Virus record (IMG/VR): IMGVR_UViG_3300031673_016576
Span: 1-56,578 of that record
From: a virus
Strand: one strand, 5' to 3'
DNA length: 56,578 nt
In this document: positions 21,891 to 30,868 of the stretch, one piece after another
Layout of the letters: each line of letters opens with the position of its first letter
How positions within the stretch are numbered: position 1 is the stretch's first letter
Notes under the pieces: model-generated
Database searches by the model: none
Seen by the model: only the letters and a program-made list of their open reading frames with translations
Told to the model about the DNA's origin: nothing
Program-made: the position numbers and the translations under genes

Positions 21891-22430
21891 GGTTTTGCGA
21901 ATGGCGTATCGCTTGCGGGCCGTCGCGTTCCTGCATTGTTTGCACTGGGACGTGAGGGCATCGTGGGTCTGGCCGCTCCTGCCAAATTGATCCCGAGGAA
22001 GAATCTGGCGGCATTTGTTGCATTGGGCATCGCTGTCAGAGATGTACCTATCGGACACCCGGTGAGTTCGCATATGCTCCCCCTGGCTCCGAAGGAGAAC
22101 GAGGTTACCCAATGTGTTGTTGAGCCTGTTCCCGTCCCTATGGTGGACTGTTTCTCCGGGGGCCAGATCCCTTCCAAGATGTTGCGCCATGAGCCACCGG
22201 TGTTCCTTCATTTAGATACCATCGACGAAGATACATCGGTAGCCCTGGGCGTTGACATAGCCACCTTTCCACCGGTGGTTGTTCGGTCCCCTCTCGGAAA
22301 GGCCGAAACACCGCTTGCCACAAAAGCGAGAGGTCTTCGCGATGGTGCGGAGCGGATGATATGCAACACCACACTGGGCACAGATACGTATCGTGTTGAC
22401 GAGGCGACGAGTTCTCTTTTCCATAGGCAT
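21882..22430 (-). pseudogene. HNH homing endonuclease with an in-frame stop
   Basis: Leftward from 22430 the frame encodes CAQC...CGKRC and GPNNHRWKGGYVNAQGYR, typical NUMOD-like DNA-binding start, then a TAA at 22214-22212, and continues in the same frame with MKEHRWLMAQHLGRDL, VHHRDGNRLNNTLGNL and HMRTHR, the HNH core. A final CNKC...CKQC ribbon precedes the stop at 21882. One nonsense codon thus splits the gene. Either it is inactivated, or the ATG directly after the stop makes a separate catalytic part; no ribosome site is seen there. Antisense to surrounding phage genes. Confidence 0.8.
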
Positions 22431-22459
22431 ATGATACCACAGTCAGAGAGATACGTCAA
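22431..22459 (-). promoter_or_regulatory. Leaderless promoter of the HNH gene
   Basis: On the minus strand: TTGACG (22459-22454), exactly 17 nt, TATCAT (22436-22431), then 6 nt to an in-frame ATG at 22424. The geometry equals that of tnpB, so translation of leaderless mRNA from 22424 is predicted rather than from the ATG at 22430. Confidence 0.55.
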
Positions 22460-22498
22460 CGGGTGTTGTTCCCATTATACCGACCGGGGGAACCATCC

Positions 22499-25387
22499 AT
22501 GTCCTCTCTAGCCCAGCGCGATACAAGCGGCACATTCACTCAGAACGTCGTTCTTGGTGAGGGGCCGGAAGCCATAACGCGGAGGACGCGGGCATTCAAG
22601 GTCTTCCCGCTTCCCGACGCCCCCGACGGCCGAAAGAGATTCAGGGTTGGCGGAAGCGTCGGCCCCATCCACTACCGCCTGAACCCCTTCTCTGCGGTCG
22701 AGCAGTACAAGGAGATCGACCTGACTATCGGCGCGGGGCGTGGGTGCGACCTGGAGATGATGGCGAACGGCTACCAGATCCAGTGTTGGCACAGCCGGCC
22801 GAACGCGGTCAGCGCGGAAGAGCCGCTGTATGTGATGCGGTTCCTGAGGGCGGGGCACTGGGTGGAAGTCTCCCCCATCGCGCTGTACTACCAGAACGAC
22901 CTCGGGCAGCGGCAGGCTGTGGGCGCGCTGAAGGGTGGCGTCAAGGCCGCGGTTGACAATGACGCCTACTCGGTGCGATATGCGGACGCGTTCGGGCCGG
23001 GCCTGAGCCTGCGCTATCAGCTCGTGCCCGACGAGTTCTACCCCGTCGTGGAGATAGCATCGGCGGCCGCGCTGCCAGCACCCACGATAGACCCGCACGG
23101 CCTGCGCCTGGTCAAACTCTTCTCCATTCGCTGGGATACGGACACTGACCCCGTGGCGCTCACGCACGCGGACAAGCTGAATCCGGGCGAGCTCACCCTC
23201 GACAAGAGCAAGTTCGACAGTGCGGTGAAGGTCGAGCAGACCACCGCCTTCCCGGCTGAGGCGGTGGTGGATGTCGCCGCGAGGACAGAGCGCAGGCAGG
23301 CCTGGTGGTGGAAGCCGCCTCGGTGCTGGGATTCCTCGGAAGAAGTGCAGGACGTCCCCACCAAGTGGGAGTGGGCGGAGAATCAGGGACAGTTCGCAGT
23401 AGCGGTGAGCGTGGCGGTCGCTGACCTGGACCATGTCATCTACCCGGTATATCTTGATACGACGCCTATTGGCGAGGAGCAGGTGGGGGCACAAACAGAT
23501 GATGCGGGGGCGTACGGCTCCACTTATCCGGGCACGAGTACGCTTCTCTCCCTTACCCAGTCGTACCTCTATTTTGGTGCCGGCACATCCACCTTCTACA
23601 TGTTTGGGGCCCGGTTTACGACAATACCCATACCCAAGGACGCGACGATAGACTCGGCGTCGCTCTCCTTGCGCTCATACACAAACTCCAGCGTGCAACT
23701 CGATATTACCATCGCCGCCGAAGCGGCCGACAGCGCCGTGACCTTCGATACCGTGCCAACGCACAGCGTCGTCACCGCGTACAATGCGAAGGGGGCACAG
23801 TCGGCGCAATGGGATGTCGGAACTGCCGCATGGGTTACAGATGGCTGGTATCAAAGCTCAGATATCGCCGCCGTAATAGAGGAGGTGACGGATCGGGCCG
23901 GCTGGAGTTCCGGGAATGATTTGGCGTTGATCGTATACAACACCTCATCGGATCGGCCTGGCTCCTCTGAGTATCGACGGTGCCACTCCTATGATCAGAG
24001 CGGCAACGTCTCCGGCCCTAAGTTCAATGCGAGCTACACGGAGGGGGGAGGGGCTGACGTCACAGTTTTTCCTGCCGCGCTGACTCTGACTGCCGCGGTA
24101 CAGGGACCCATCCCGGTTATCACATCCTCGCCCTCGGCACTGGCCTTGACGGCCGCGCTGCCAACCCCCGAGCCGGTCGTGACCTCCACGCCCGCGGCAC
24201 TCGCGCTCACCGCCGCTGTCCTGGCACCCACGGAGACCGGCACTGCCGTTGTCGAGCCATCAACGCTGGCCTTGGTGGCGGCGCTCCTCGCACCCGAGCC
24301 GACTGTTATCAGCACTCCTTCTCCGCTCGCTATATCTGCGGCGTTGGGCGCGCCTGAACCGATCATAACCATGATGCCGTCCGTACTGGCGCTGACGGCG
24401 GCGGTAGAAGCACCGGGGGTCATCGCGGGCGCGATAGTGGAACCAGCAGCAGTCCCCTTGACTGCGGCACTCCTCACACCCGAACCAGTAGTGACGATGA
24501 CTCCTGCGGCGCTGGCTCTGTCTATTGCAGTAGAGGCCCCGGAACCAACCATCATAGCCACGCCGGGCGCGCTCAGTTTGAATGCTGCCCTGGAAGCAGC
24601 CGAGCCAGTGGTCGTCACTACACCGGCCGCCCTGGTCCTGACGGGCGCGGTCGAGACACCGACCACGATAGCGGGCGCGGTTGTGGAACCGTCAGTGGTA
24701 TCTCTTACCGCCACGGTCCTTGCGCCAGAACCCACCATCATCACGAGCCCAGCCTCCCTGGCCCTGACGCTCGCCCTCCTCGATCCTGAGGCGACAGTGG
24801 TGGTGACGCCTGCTGCCCTCGCGCTTGCACTCGGCATAGAGGCACCAGTACCAGTCATCATCGCCTCTGCCACGGCACTTGCCCTGACGCTTGGTCTGCC
24901 CGTGCCAGTGATCATCGCGACTACCATTGGGGATGTGATTGTGCTACCGGCGGCCCTCGCGATGACCTTGGGCCTTCTCGTCCCTGATCCACAGGTAAGT
25001 GTGCAACCCAATGCGTTGGCACTGACGGCCACACTCGAAGCTCCCGTTCCTACCATCATCATCGCGCCCGACGCGCTCGCCCTCGTTCTCAACCTGGAGA
25101 CGCCAGTCGTGACTGCCGGCGCGGTTGTTCTGCCAGCCACTCTGGCGTTGACGCTGGGCCTACAGACGCCGGCATATGCGGTGATAGTGACTCCGGTGGC
25201 ACTCTCGCTCACCGCAACCGTGGAGAGTCCTACGGTGACGGCCACCGCCATCGTCCTGCCAGTGGCCTTGGCATTGAGTCTTGGACTGCCATCGCCTGTC
25301 GTAGTTGTCGTCTCATCTGAATTGATGCGCCAACGTAGAACGTTGCGAATTACGGGGTCGAGGATCGGTACGAGGCAGATACTATGA
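22499..25387 (+). CDS. Large structural protein with about 20 tandem repeats, 962 aa
   Basis: ATG at 22499; in-frame codons upstream to 22463 lack a ribosome site. The first 500 residues are beta-rich, with a DNRLRE-like carbohydrate-binding pattern around residues 310-500 (ATIDSASLSLRSY ... GNDLALIVYN). From about residue 520 to 945 there are some 20 units of 18-22 residues of the form V-T-x-P-x-ALALTAA-x-x-P-E-P, every third or fourth longer with GAVVEP. This is likely an extended fibrous rod or beta-structure. A short basic end follows. Probably an appendage or head fibre; the partner is unknown. Confidence 0.65.
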   Translation: MSSLAQRDTSGTFTQNVVLGEGPEAITRRTRAFKVFPLPDAPDGRKRFRVGGSVGPIHYRLNPFSAVEQYKEIDLTIGAGRGCDLEMMANGYQIQCWHSRPNAVSAEEPLYVMRFLRAGHWVEVSPIALYYQNDLGQRQAVGALKGGVKAAVDNDAYSVRYADAFGPGLSLRYQLVPDEFYPVVEIASAAALPAPTIDPHGLRLVKLFSIRWDTDTDPVALTHADKLNPGELTLDKSKFDSAVKVEQTTAFPAEAVVDVAARTERRQAWWWKPPRCWDSSEEVQDVPTKWEWAENQGQFAVAVSVAVADLDHVIYPVYLDTTPIGEEQVGAQTDDAGAYGSTYPGTSTLLSLTQSYLYFGAGTSTFYMFGARFTTIPIPKDATIDSASLSLRSYTNSSVQLDITIAAEAADSAVTFDTVPTHSVVTAYNAKGAQSAQWDVGTAAWVTDGWYQSSDIAAVIEEVTDRAGWSSGNDLALIVYNTSSDRPGSSEYRRCHSYDQSGNVSGPKFNASYTEGGGADVTVFPAALTLTAAVQGPIPVITSSPSALALTAALPTPEPVVTSTPAALALTAAVLAPTETGTAVVEPSTLALVAALLAPEPTVISTPSPLAISAALGAPEPIITMMPSVLALTAAVEAPGVIAGAIVEPAAVPLTAALLTPEPVVTMTPAALALSIAVEAPEPTIIATPGALSLNAALEAAEPVVVTTPAALVLTGAVETPTTIAGAVVEPSVVSLTATVLAPEPTIITSPASLALTLALLDPEATVVVTPAALALALGIEAPVPVIIASATALALTLGLPVPVIIATTIGDVIVLPAALAMTLGLLVPDPQVSVQPNALALTATLEAPVPTIIIAPDALALVLNLETPVVTAGAVVLPATLALTLGLQTPAYAVIVTPVALSLTATVESPTVTATAIVLPVALALSLGLPSPVVVVVSSELMRQRRTLRITGSRIGTRQIL

Positions 25388-25584
25388 GGAAGGAACTGGT
25401 CGAAAAGGATGGGCAACTCTATCTTATTCTTGGCGACAAGGCCATCCCAGTCGAGATAGTGGATGGAACGCCACAGGTAAGTGGTGTCTGGTCCGAACAG
25501 AGACCAAACGCGCAGGGCGGGACGGACTGCATCGTCCACGTTCCCTGTCTAGATATAGTCGGCGAAGTCAAACGACCGCACTAA
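25384..25584 (+). CDS. Hypothetical protein, 66 aa
   Basis: The ATG overlaps the preceding stop (ATGA), so it is probably coupled. It starts MRKELVEKDGQLYLILGDKA and has two cysteines near the end. Nothing else can be said. Confidence 0.6.
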   Translation: MRKELVEKDGQLYLILGDKAIPVEIVDGTPQVSGVWSEQRPNAQGGTDCIVHVPCLDIVGEVKRPH

Positions 25585-25600
25585 AGGAGAGTGGTAGAGG

Positions 25601-26011
25601 ATGGCATCTGGAATCTACAATCGCTTCAAGGCCAATCTGATGAACAAGGTGGTGGATCTGGAGGCAGACACCATCATGTGCGCCCTCATGGACGACTCCC
25701 ATGCATTCACGGCCACACACAACCTCTGGGGCGAGGTGTCGGCCAATGACATCGGGGACAAGGTCGTCTATACAGTTGGTGGCATCGCGCTCGGAGGCAA
25801 GGCGGTGACGCAGGGAGCGACAACCAAGTTCGCTGCGACCGACTTCGAGGCCGGCCCAGGTGAGACACTTTCTGCCTATCATGCCGTGCTGTGGGATGAC
25901 CTCGCCGCCGATGAGCTGATCTGCTCCATCGATTTCGGTGGGATACAGGCCTGTACCAACGGCACGTTCAAGATCCAGTGGCACGTCGACGGGATTATCA
26001 ATCTGACCTAA
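25601..26011 (+). CDS. Putative virion protein, 136 aa
   Basis: ATG at 25601 is preceded by AAAGGAGAGTGG. The protein is similar in style to small phage structural proteins: MASGIYNRFKANLMNKVVDL, then a beta-rich body with ALMDDSHAF and AYHAVLWDD, ending QWHVDGIINLT. Such proteins often lie among tail or fibre genes. No further assignment. Confidence 0.6.
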   Translation: MASGIYNRFKANLMNKVVDLEADTIMCALMDDSHAFTATHNLWGEVSANDIGDKVVYTVGGIALGGKAVTQGATTKFAATDFEAGPGETLSAYHAVLWDDLAADELICSIDFGGIQACTNGTFKIQWHVDGIINLT

Positions 26012-26039
26012 CGGGGCGTAGAAGAACGGAGACTGCGCA

Positions 26040-27056
26040 ATGCCGCCGCTGATCCAACAGAATAATACGAGCCATGGCCAAGAGTTCCTGATGGTGGATG
26101 AGGTCGATGGGCACACAAAAAAGACCGGTCTTACACCGACCGTCACGCTCTGGAAACAGGGCGCGTCGGATTGGATCAATGCCGCTGGTGAGATCGTCGA
26201 ACTCGGCAAGGGCCTCTATGAATTACTGTTTGCTCTCTCCGATGTTGACACCCTCGGCAAGTTCATCCTCCATGCCGAGGCCGAAGGTGCTAACGATACC
26301 GATGTTAGCTGCCGTATCGTCACCTACGATCCCTATCTGGGCACCGCGGCCGCGGCCCAGTACGCTATCGTCGCCGAGGCTGGGGTGGTCGCAGAGGTCC
26401 GACAAGCCGCAGGCGATTTGGGATTGTATCGAAGCCATATCGTACCTATCGGGATGGTCAACGGTGTGAACAAGCGGTTTCAGAGTCCACTTGTACCCTT
26501 GGCGGCAGATGCAAAGCTCTACAACGCCGCAACGGGCGACCAGATCAGTACCGGCTTCGCGCTCGATCCCGATACAGGAATGCTGGTCTACTCAACAGCT
26601 CCGTCTGCGGCGAGTCAACATTACTTGGAGGGGATGCTGTACCGCTACCGCTCAACCCAGGTCGGCATTGCGTTGAAGCAGGCCGGTCTGTGGCTTTACG
26701 GCATGTGGGGAGCGACCGCCTATGTCGTCTCTGAGTCAGGTGGTATCGTGACGTTAGCGCCCCAACCGAGTGGACTCGATTGGCCCATTTTGGTGATTGC
26801 GGGCGCACGATTCCTGTTGAGTACACGTTGGGCCGATGCGGCCTCGGACGCGGTACGACTGAGTGATGCGGCTGGTCAGATTGATACGACATCACGCGCC
26901 TCGCGGCTCGGGGAGGTCGTAAAGGCACTCGATACCCAACTCTTTATCTTGGCCCAAGACGCTGGCTATACCTTGCCGGTGCTACCGGCGAGTACTGACG
27001 GTTCACTCTATCAGGGCCAGGCCTGGTCAGTCGAACGGTATGGAGATATTCCATAA
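26040..27056 (+). CDS. Putative virion or appendage protein, 338 aa
   Basis: ATG at 26040. The N-terminal 110 residues (TGLTPTVTLWKQGA, IVELGKGLYELLFALSDVD, GANDTDVSCRIVTYDPY) match a beta-sandwich pattern found in phage adsorption or baseplate proteins. The C-terminal half is alpha/beta with a late segment WPILVIAGARFLL. The stop overlaps the next start (TAATG). Confidence 0.55.
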   Translation: MPPLIQQNNTSHGQEFLMVDEVDGHTKKTGLTPTVTLWKQGASDWINAAGEIVELGKGLYELLFALSDVDTLGKFILHAEAEGANDTDVSCRIVTYDPYLGTAAAAQYAIVAEAGVVAEVRQAAGDLGLYRSHIVPIGMVNGVNKRFQSPLVPLAADAKLYNAATGDQISTGFALDPDTGMLVYSTAPSAASQHYLEGMLYRYRSTQVGIALKQAGLWLYGMWGATAYVVSESGGIVTLAPQPSGLDWPILVIAGARFLLSTRWADAASDAVRLSDAAGQIDTTSRASRLGEVVKALDTQLFILAQDAGYTLPVLPASTDGSLYQGQAWSVERYGDIP

Positions 27057-27484
27057 TGCTGGGTACTACTACGCGACAACATATCTTAGCAGAACGCCAA
27101 GGCGAGATCGCGGGAGCCGAGTATGGCTACTTCGAGCTGGAGACCGTGATTGCAACCGGTTCGTACTCGGATGCGGATCCGGCTGGTCGTGGCATCACAG
27201 CTGCTAAGGCATACCAAGCCATTCCGGGACGGGTGGTTTGGCGTGGGACAACTCGCAGAATCTTCGCTGGTGGTGTCTACGAGTACCATCGCGCCGATGT
27301 CGCAATCATGGGTATAGCCCCTCTCTACGCATCGGTCCTAGAGTCGGGACGACACCTTCGAGTGCCTAAGTCAAGTGCGGTTGGGGATGCACTCGAAACC
27401 TGCCGTATCCTCGAAACTGTCGTTGATCCCACCTCCGGCAGCGTTACCATCTACGCCATTCATGTCAAGTCGTCACAGCAATAA
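27056..27484 (+). CDS. Putative head-tail connector-region protein, 142 aa
   Basis: ATG overlaps the previous stop. The gene sits where connector proteins are usually found, before the tail-completion genes at 27956 and 28687. The sequence (GVYEYHRADVAIMGIAPLY) shows no motif I know. Assignment is by position only. Confidence 0.45.
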   Translation: MLGTTTRQHILAERQGEIAGAEYGYFELETVIATGSYSDADPAGRGITAAKAYQAIPGRVVWRGTTRRIFAGGVYEYHRADVAIMGIAPLYASVLESGRHLRVPKSSAVGDALETCRILETVVDPTSGSVTIYAIHVKSSQQ

Positions 27485-27495
27485 GGGTGAGTCAG

Positions 27496-27969
27496 ATGCC
27501 AGAAGCGCGTGTGGAGCAACTTTGCGTCGCTGTAGATCAGCACTTGTCGGATTTCATGCGCAACTACCAAGAGTCGGTTGAGAATCTGCTCAGTGCGGAT
27601 CGTTTAGGTGCCATTCTTGTCAACGATCGCTTTATCAACGGACTACAGGCCGACATCGAAGCTTTCTTACGTAAGCATCCGCGTCTCTCCCGCAAGCTCT
27701 CGCCGACTGCTATGAGGGTAGTGGCCTCCGCGCTTACCGAGGGCGAACGCACCGAGCTTTGGAACTATCTGGCCCCCCTGATCAAGCGGCGGCTGGATCG
27801 AGCGGACTGGCGGCGTAGTGCTGATGCCTCCCGCGCCGCGGTAAGAGAACTGATCGAGAAGCATCTTCGAGCCGATCTGAGACGGCACGTCGCCATGCTG
27901 AATGATAGGTTGAAGACGCTGGGCCATCTACTCATACTACTGCAAGAAAGGGATCGTGGTGGGAGTTGA
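27496..27969 (+). CDS. Hypothetical helical protein, 157 aa
   Basis: Either the ATG at 27496, with AAGGGTGAG upstream, or the GTG at 27487 could start it; I prefer 27496. The product is strongly helical and basic at the C-terminus (ADLRRHVAMLNDRLKTLGHL). Overlaps the next gene by 14 nt. Probably a small morphogenetic protein. Confidence 0.5.
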   Translation: MPEARVEQLCVAVDQHLSDFMRNYQESVENLLSADRLGAILVNDRFINGLQADIEAFLRKHPRLSRKLSPTAMRVVASALTEGERTELWNYLAPLIKRRLDRADWRRSADASRAAVRELIEKHLRADLRRHVAMLNDRLKTLGHLLILLQERDRGGS

Positions 27970-28687
27970 GATTAGACTAACACCGTATGGGTCGAGCCGC
28001 ACCCGGCGGTTCGTCCAAGCCGTTGACTACGCCTGTCGCGCCACCGCGATGGAGGCGCTGCGGCGTTATCGACTGCGCGTCCTGGCACGGATGCCTGGGC
28101 AGACAACGGCTGGGGCTATCCAGCGCGCGCCGCGTGACGTCTTCGTCGGCCACCCAACCGAGGCGGAGCGTCCACACGTCTATGATGTTGTCGCACGGCC
28201 CGACATGGGCCAGGCCGTGATACTGCAGAACACGCAATCCTGGGCCTATTTCGGCAACCGTCACATCCTTGATGCCGACACCGCACCGATGTACTGGCGC
28301 GGTGAGTGGACGGGTGGTGAGCGCGGACAAGGCGAATTGGTCCGTCAGGACGAGCCACCTATTTGGGCCATCATCGAGTACGGCGCGGGCGAACACCCTA
28401 TCTCTCCTCGTGGTGGTCGGACCCTGCTCCGTTTCCGTGATCAGCGTAGTGGTGAGATCGTGTACCGTCCCCGAGTTGAGCGACATCCCGGCGCATTCCG
28501 CAAAGAAGGTGTACGTTTGGGCCACTTCGGCTCATTGGTGAGTTTCCGTCAGCTCCAAGGTGTGGCCCAAGAACTCAATGCCGAGCCGTTCGGACGCGCC
28601 CCATTCCGTGTGGCGCATTGGCAGACCGTTGCCGAGGTGCAGACAATGTTTCGAGGCGCTTTGATCGCTTATACGAGGGGGATCTGA
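27956..28687 (+). CDS. Putative head-tail joining / tail completion protein, 243 aa
   Basis: GTG at 27956 (a second GTG at 27959) follows AAGAAAGGG. The pattern resembles HK97-gp10-like tail completion proteins: an N-terminal basic helix (RRFVQAVDYACRATAMEALRRY), then beta segments with AIIEYGAGEHPISPRGG and VRLGHFG. The stop overlaps the next start. Location before the tail terminator candidate supports the call. Confidence 0.55.
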   Translation: MVGVEIRLTPYGSSRTRRFVQAVDYACRATAMEALRRYRLRVLARMPGQTTAGAIQRAPRDVFVGHPTEAERPHVYDVVARPDMGQAVILQNTQSWAYFGNRHILDADTAPMYWRGEWTGGERGQGELVRQDEPPIWAIIEYGAGEHPISPRGGRTLLRFRDQRSGEIVYRPRVERHPGAFRKEGVRLGHFGSLVSFRQLQGVAQELNAEPFGRAPFRVAHWQTVAEVQTMFRGALIAYTRGI

Positions 28688-29265
28688 TGACACAACCAGC
28701 ATACCGCGAAGCCTCGATTACAGAGCATGTGCGACAAAGCCTGGGCTTCCACATCCGCACCGGGACCGTGGAGACCTATGACCTAGCGACTGGTGTATAT
28801 GCCGAGCGGAAACTTACTGACATCGTACCCGGCATCATCATTCGACCTGCCTCACGCACCTACCGCGGCATGCCGACGATTGATCTGCGGGACAACGAAG
28901 ATCTCAAGCCCTATGTCACCTGGACGAAACGCGCCGACGGGCCGATTCAAGACGCGCTCTATGGCGGCGGACACAAAGACGTCTCGTACTGGGAGATTGA
29001 TGTGCGGCTCGGTGAGCAGACCGTGTTTCAACGTGACGCCGTCGAGGACTGGCTGACCGCGTTTTTGGGTGCCAAGGAAACCAAGGACGTCTACTTCTAC
29101 CATTACGATTCCGAGGCGGCACCCTCGGTGAGCCGAGGCGATGTGATCGCGACCATGCTGATTCAAGACGTGGTTAGCCAAGACCATCTTGACGTCGCCA
29201 TGGCACGTGGCGAGGATAGCTGGTTGGTTCTCAACTTCACGGTCAAAGTACCAAAACTGGGGTGA
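28687..29265 (+). CDS. Putative tail terminator-like protein, 192 aa
   Basis: ATG at 28687 overlaps the previous TGA; the upstream open frame lies in the previous gene. Alpha/beta pattern with VFQRDAVEDWLTAFLG and a final beta segment SWLVLNFTVKVP, as in tail terminator or neck proteins. Last gene before the glycosyltransferase cluster, whose first GTG overlaps its stop. Confidence 0.5.
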   Translation: MTQPAYREASITEHVRQSLGFHIRTGTVETYDLATGVYAERKLTDIVPGIIIRPASRTYRGMPTIDLRDNEDLKPYVTWTKRADGPIQDALYGGGHKDVSYWEIDVRLGEQTVFQRDAVEDWLTAFLGAKETKDVYFYHYDSEAAPSVSRGDVIATMLIQDVVSQDHLDVAMARGEDSWLVLNFTVKVPKLG

Positions 29266-30776
29266 TTCGGTTGGGCAAACCTATTAGGATAGGATGGTTC
29301 TCGGATTGGGCCTACGCACCCACCGGATTCGGGACTGTCGCACGTAATGTACTCACACGGCTCAACGCCATGCCCGAGTTCGAGGTCCGGCAACTTGCCA
29401 TAGGCTATGATCCGTGGCAGGCCTTAGGAGCAGTCAAAGATCCGGTTCAGTATCGAGAAGCCGTTGATCGTTTCCGAGACACGCGCGTCGACGGGTGGTC
29501 TCGTGATCTGCCAAGTCCGGTCGGCTTTCCATGCGATTCACCCCTTGATGCCAACGACTACGGACAGTCATCTCTGCAGCTCTGGATCGACCGCTTCGCC
29601 ATAGACGTGCTGGTCTGCAACTTCGATCCGTGGATGACGGCGTGGATGCCGTGTCAGGGTACGCAGCAAAACCTTCGTTGTCCAGTCATCTACTACCAGC
29701 CCATTGACGGCGAGGTCTGGGGCCATCATCTCCCGATCCATCTCTTCAAGTTGCCGAAGCGGAGACTCGCCCGTATCGCCTGGCGTGACTTCATGCTGGC
29801 CCAAGAATACACCGTTCTCTACGGTGACTGGGCACGGCAACTATTCCTCGACGAACTCGATGAAGGTGAGCGCGCCAAACTCGACGGCCGATTAGATGTC
29901 ATCCCCCACGGCGTAGACCTCAAGACATTCGTGCCAGGATCGAAGATAGCGGCAAGGCAGACTCTTGGACTTCCAGAGAACGCCTACATCATCGGAATGG
30001 TGGCGACAAATCAAGCGCGCAAGAACTGGCCCGATTTCCTGAAAGCGGTCGGCGCGTTCCTACACAGCCACCCCAATGCTTATCTTGTTCCCTGGACCGA
30101 ATGGTTACCCTCTATGCCGGGTGGATGGGATCTGACACGTCTGATTCCACTGACCTGTCCGACAAAGCGGGTGGTACGGATCGATCTCGCAATGGTAGAT
30201 GAGACACCACCCGTCGAACTCCTCGCCACGCTGTATCAAGCCTTAGATGTCCACGTCTTATGGTCAATGGGTGAAGGCTGCGGACTTCCACACCTAGAGG
30301 CCCAGGCCTGTGGACGACCCAGCCTAGCAGTTGACTACGCCGGTGTCACCGACTACTTCTCTGATGACTACATGCGTGTGCCCTATACCGAAACGGTTAC
30401 CGCATCAGGTAACTGCATCGAACGGGCGCGCGGCGATACCGGCATCTTACTGCAAAAACTGGCCCAGCTCTGTCACGACCATGACTTGCGGGATCGTTTA
30501 GGGACCAATGCTGCGCACTATGCGCGTGCGCATTGGAACTGGGATCATATCGTGTTGCAATGGCGCGAACTGATCATGCGTGCGTACAAGGAGGGTCGTC
30601 GGTCATGCGATTCAGATGCATCGTCTGCGGCCGAATCGAATCCGGACAGTCCGATGGCTACACCTGCCTTGACTGTGAGCGTGGAGAGCGGAGACGTCTC
30701 CACTGCCGACGAGGAGGTGGGAAGAGGTGGAGAAGCCATGGCGCGGATCGGCCCCGTCTCGTCGCGCGCCAATTGA
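29262..30776 (+). CDS. Glycosyltransferase, GT-B / group 1 type, 504 aa
   Basis: Transfers sugar from a nucleotide donor to an unknown acceptor. GT-B features: N-terminal RIGWFSDWAYAPTGFGTVARN (glycine-rich acceptor loop), a mid-segment DVIPHGVDLKTF, GMVATNQARKNWPDFLKAV and the donor-site WSMGEGCGLPHLEAQACGRP. GTG start overlaps the previous stop. The last roughly 55 residues are low-complexity acidic/serine-rich and overlap two other frames (30605, 30727), so the functional enzyme probably ends near residue 448. Confidence 0.85.
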   Translation: MIRLGKPIRIGWFSDWAYAPTGFGTVARNVLTRLNAMPEFEVRQLAIGYDPWQALGAVKDPVQYREAVDRFRDTRVDGWSRDLPSPVGFPCDSPLDANDYGQSSLQLWIDRFAIDVLVCNFDPWMTAWMPCQGTQQNLRCPVIYYQPIDGEVWGHHLPIHLFKLPKRRLARIAWRDFMLAQEYTVLYGDWARQLFLDELDEGERAKLDGRLDVIPHGVDLKTFVPGSKIAARQTLGLPENAYIIGMVATNQARKNWPDFLKAVGAFLHSHPNAYLVPWTEWLPSMPGGWDLTRLIPLTCPTKRVVRIDLAMVDETPPVELLATLYQALDVHVLWSMGEGCGLPHLEAQACGRPSLAVDYAGVTDYFSDDYMRVPYTETVTASGNCIERARGDTGILLQKLAQLCHDHDLRDRLGTNAAHYARAHWNWDHIVLQWRELIMRAYKEGRRSCDSDASSAAESNPDSPMATPALTVSVESGDVSTADEEVGRGGEAMARIGPVSSRAN

Positions 30777-30868
30777 AGGAAGGGTCGTTGTTTTCCCCAT
30801 CAAGAACGAGCGATACAGCGATGTCATCGCTTATCTCCAATCCTGGGACGGACGGGCGCGAGAGCTAG
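30605..30868 (+). CDS. Small zinc-ribbon protein overlapping two glycosyltransferase genes, 87 aa
   Basis: ATG at 30605 lies 9-10 nt after AAGGAGG, a better site than most here. It begins MRFRCIVCGRIESG and YTCLDCERGERRR, a two-pair zinc ribbon, then basic low complexity. It lies in a third frame over the end of the upstream gene and the start of the next one. The ribosome site and cysteine pattern argue that it is real; the length beyond residue 35 or so may be accidental. Confidence 0.45.
   Translation: MRFRCIVCGRIESGQSDGYTCLDCERGERRRLHCRRGGGKRWRSHGADRPRLVARQLKEGSLFSPSRTSDTAMSSLISNPGTDGRES

Noticed and set aside
21783-22511. Plus-strand 242-codon frame as a complete gene.
   Set aside because: Only the first 35 or so codons resemble a real protein; the rest is antisense to clear HNH motifs. 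I list it as a fragment.
22508-23494. 328-codon minus-strand frame.
   Set aside because: Antisense of the gene at 22499; arginine- and histidine-rich low-quality sequence without motifs.
24034-25539. 501-codon open frame on the minus strand.
   Set aside because: It is antisense to the repeat domain and its openness follows from the codon pattern of the repeats; its alanine, serine and glycine composition is that of a shadow, and no ribosome site was seen.
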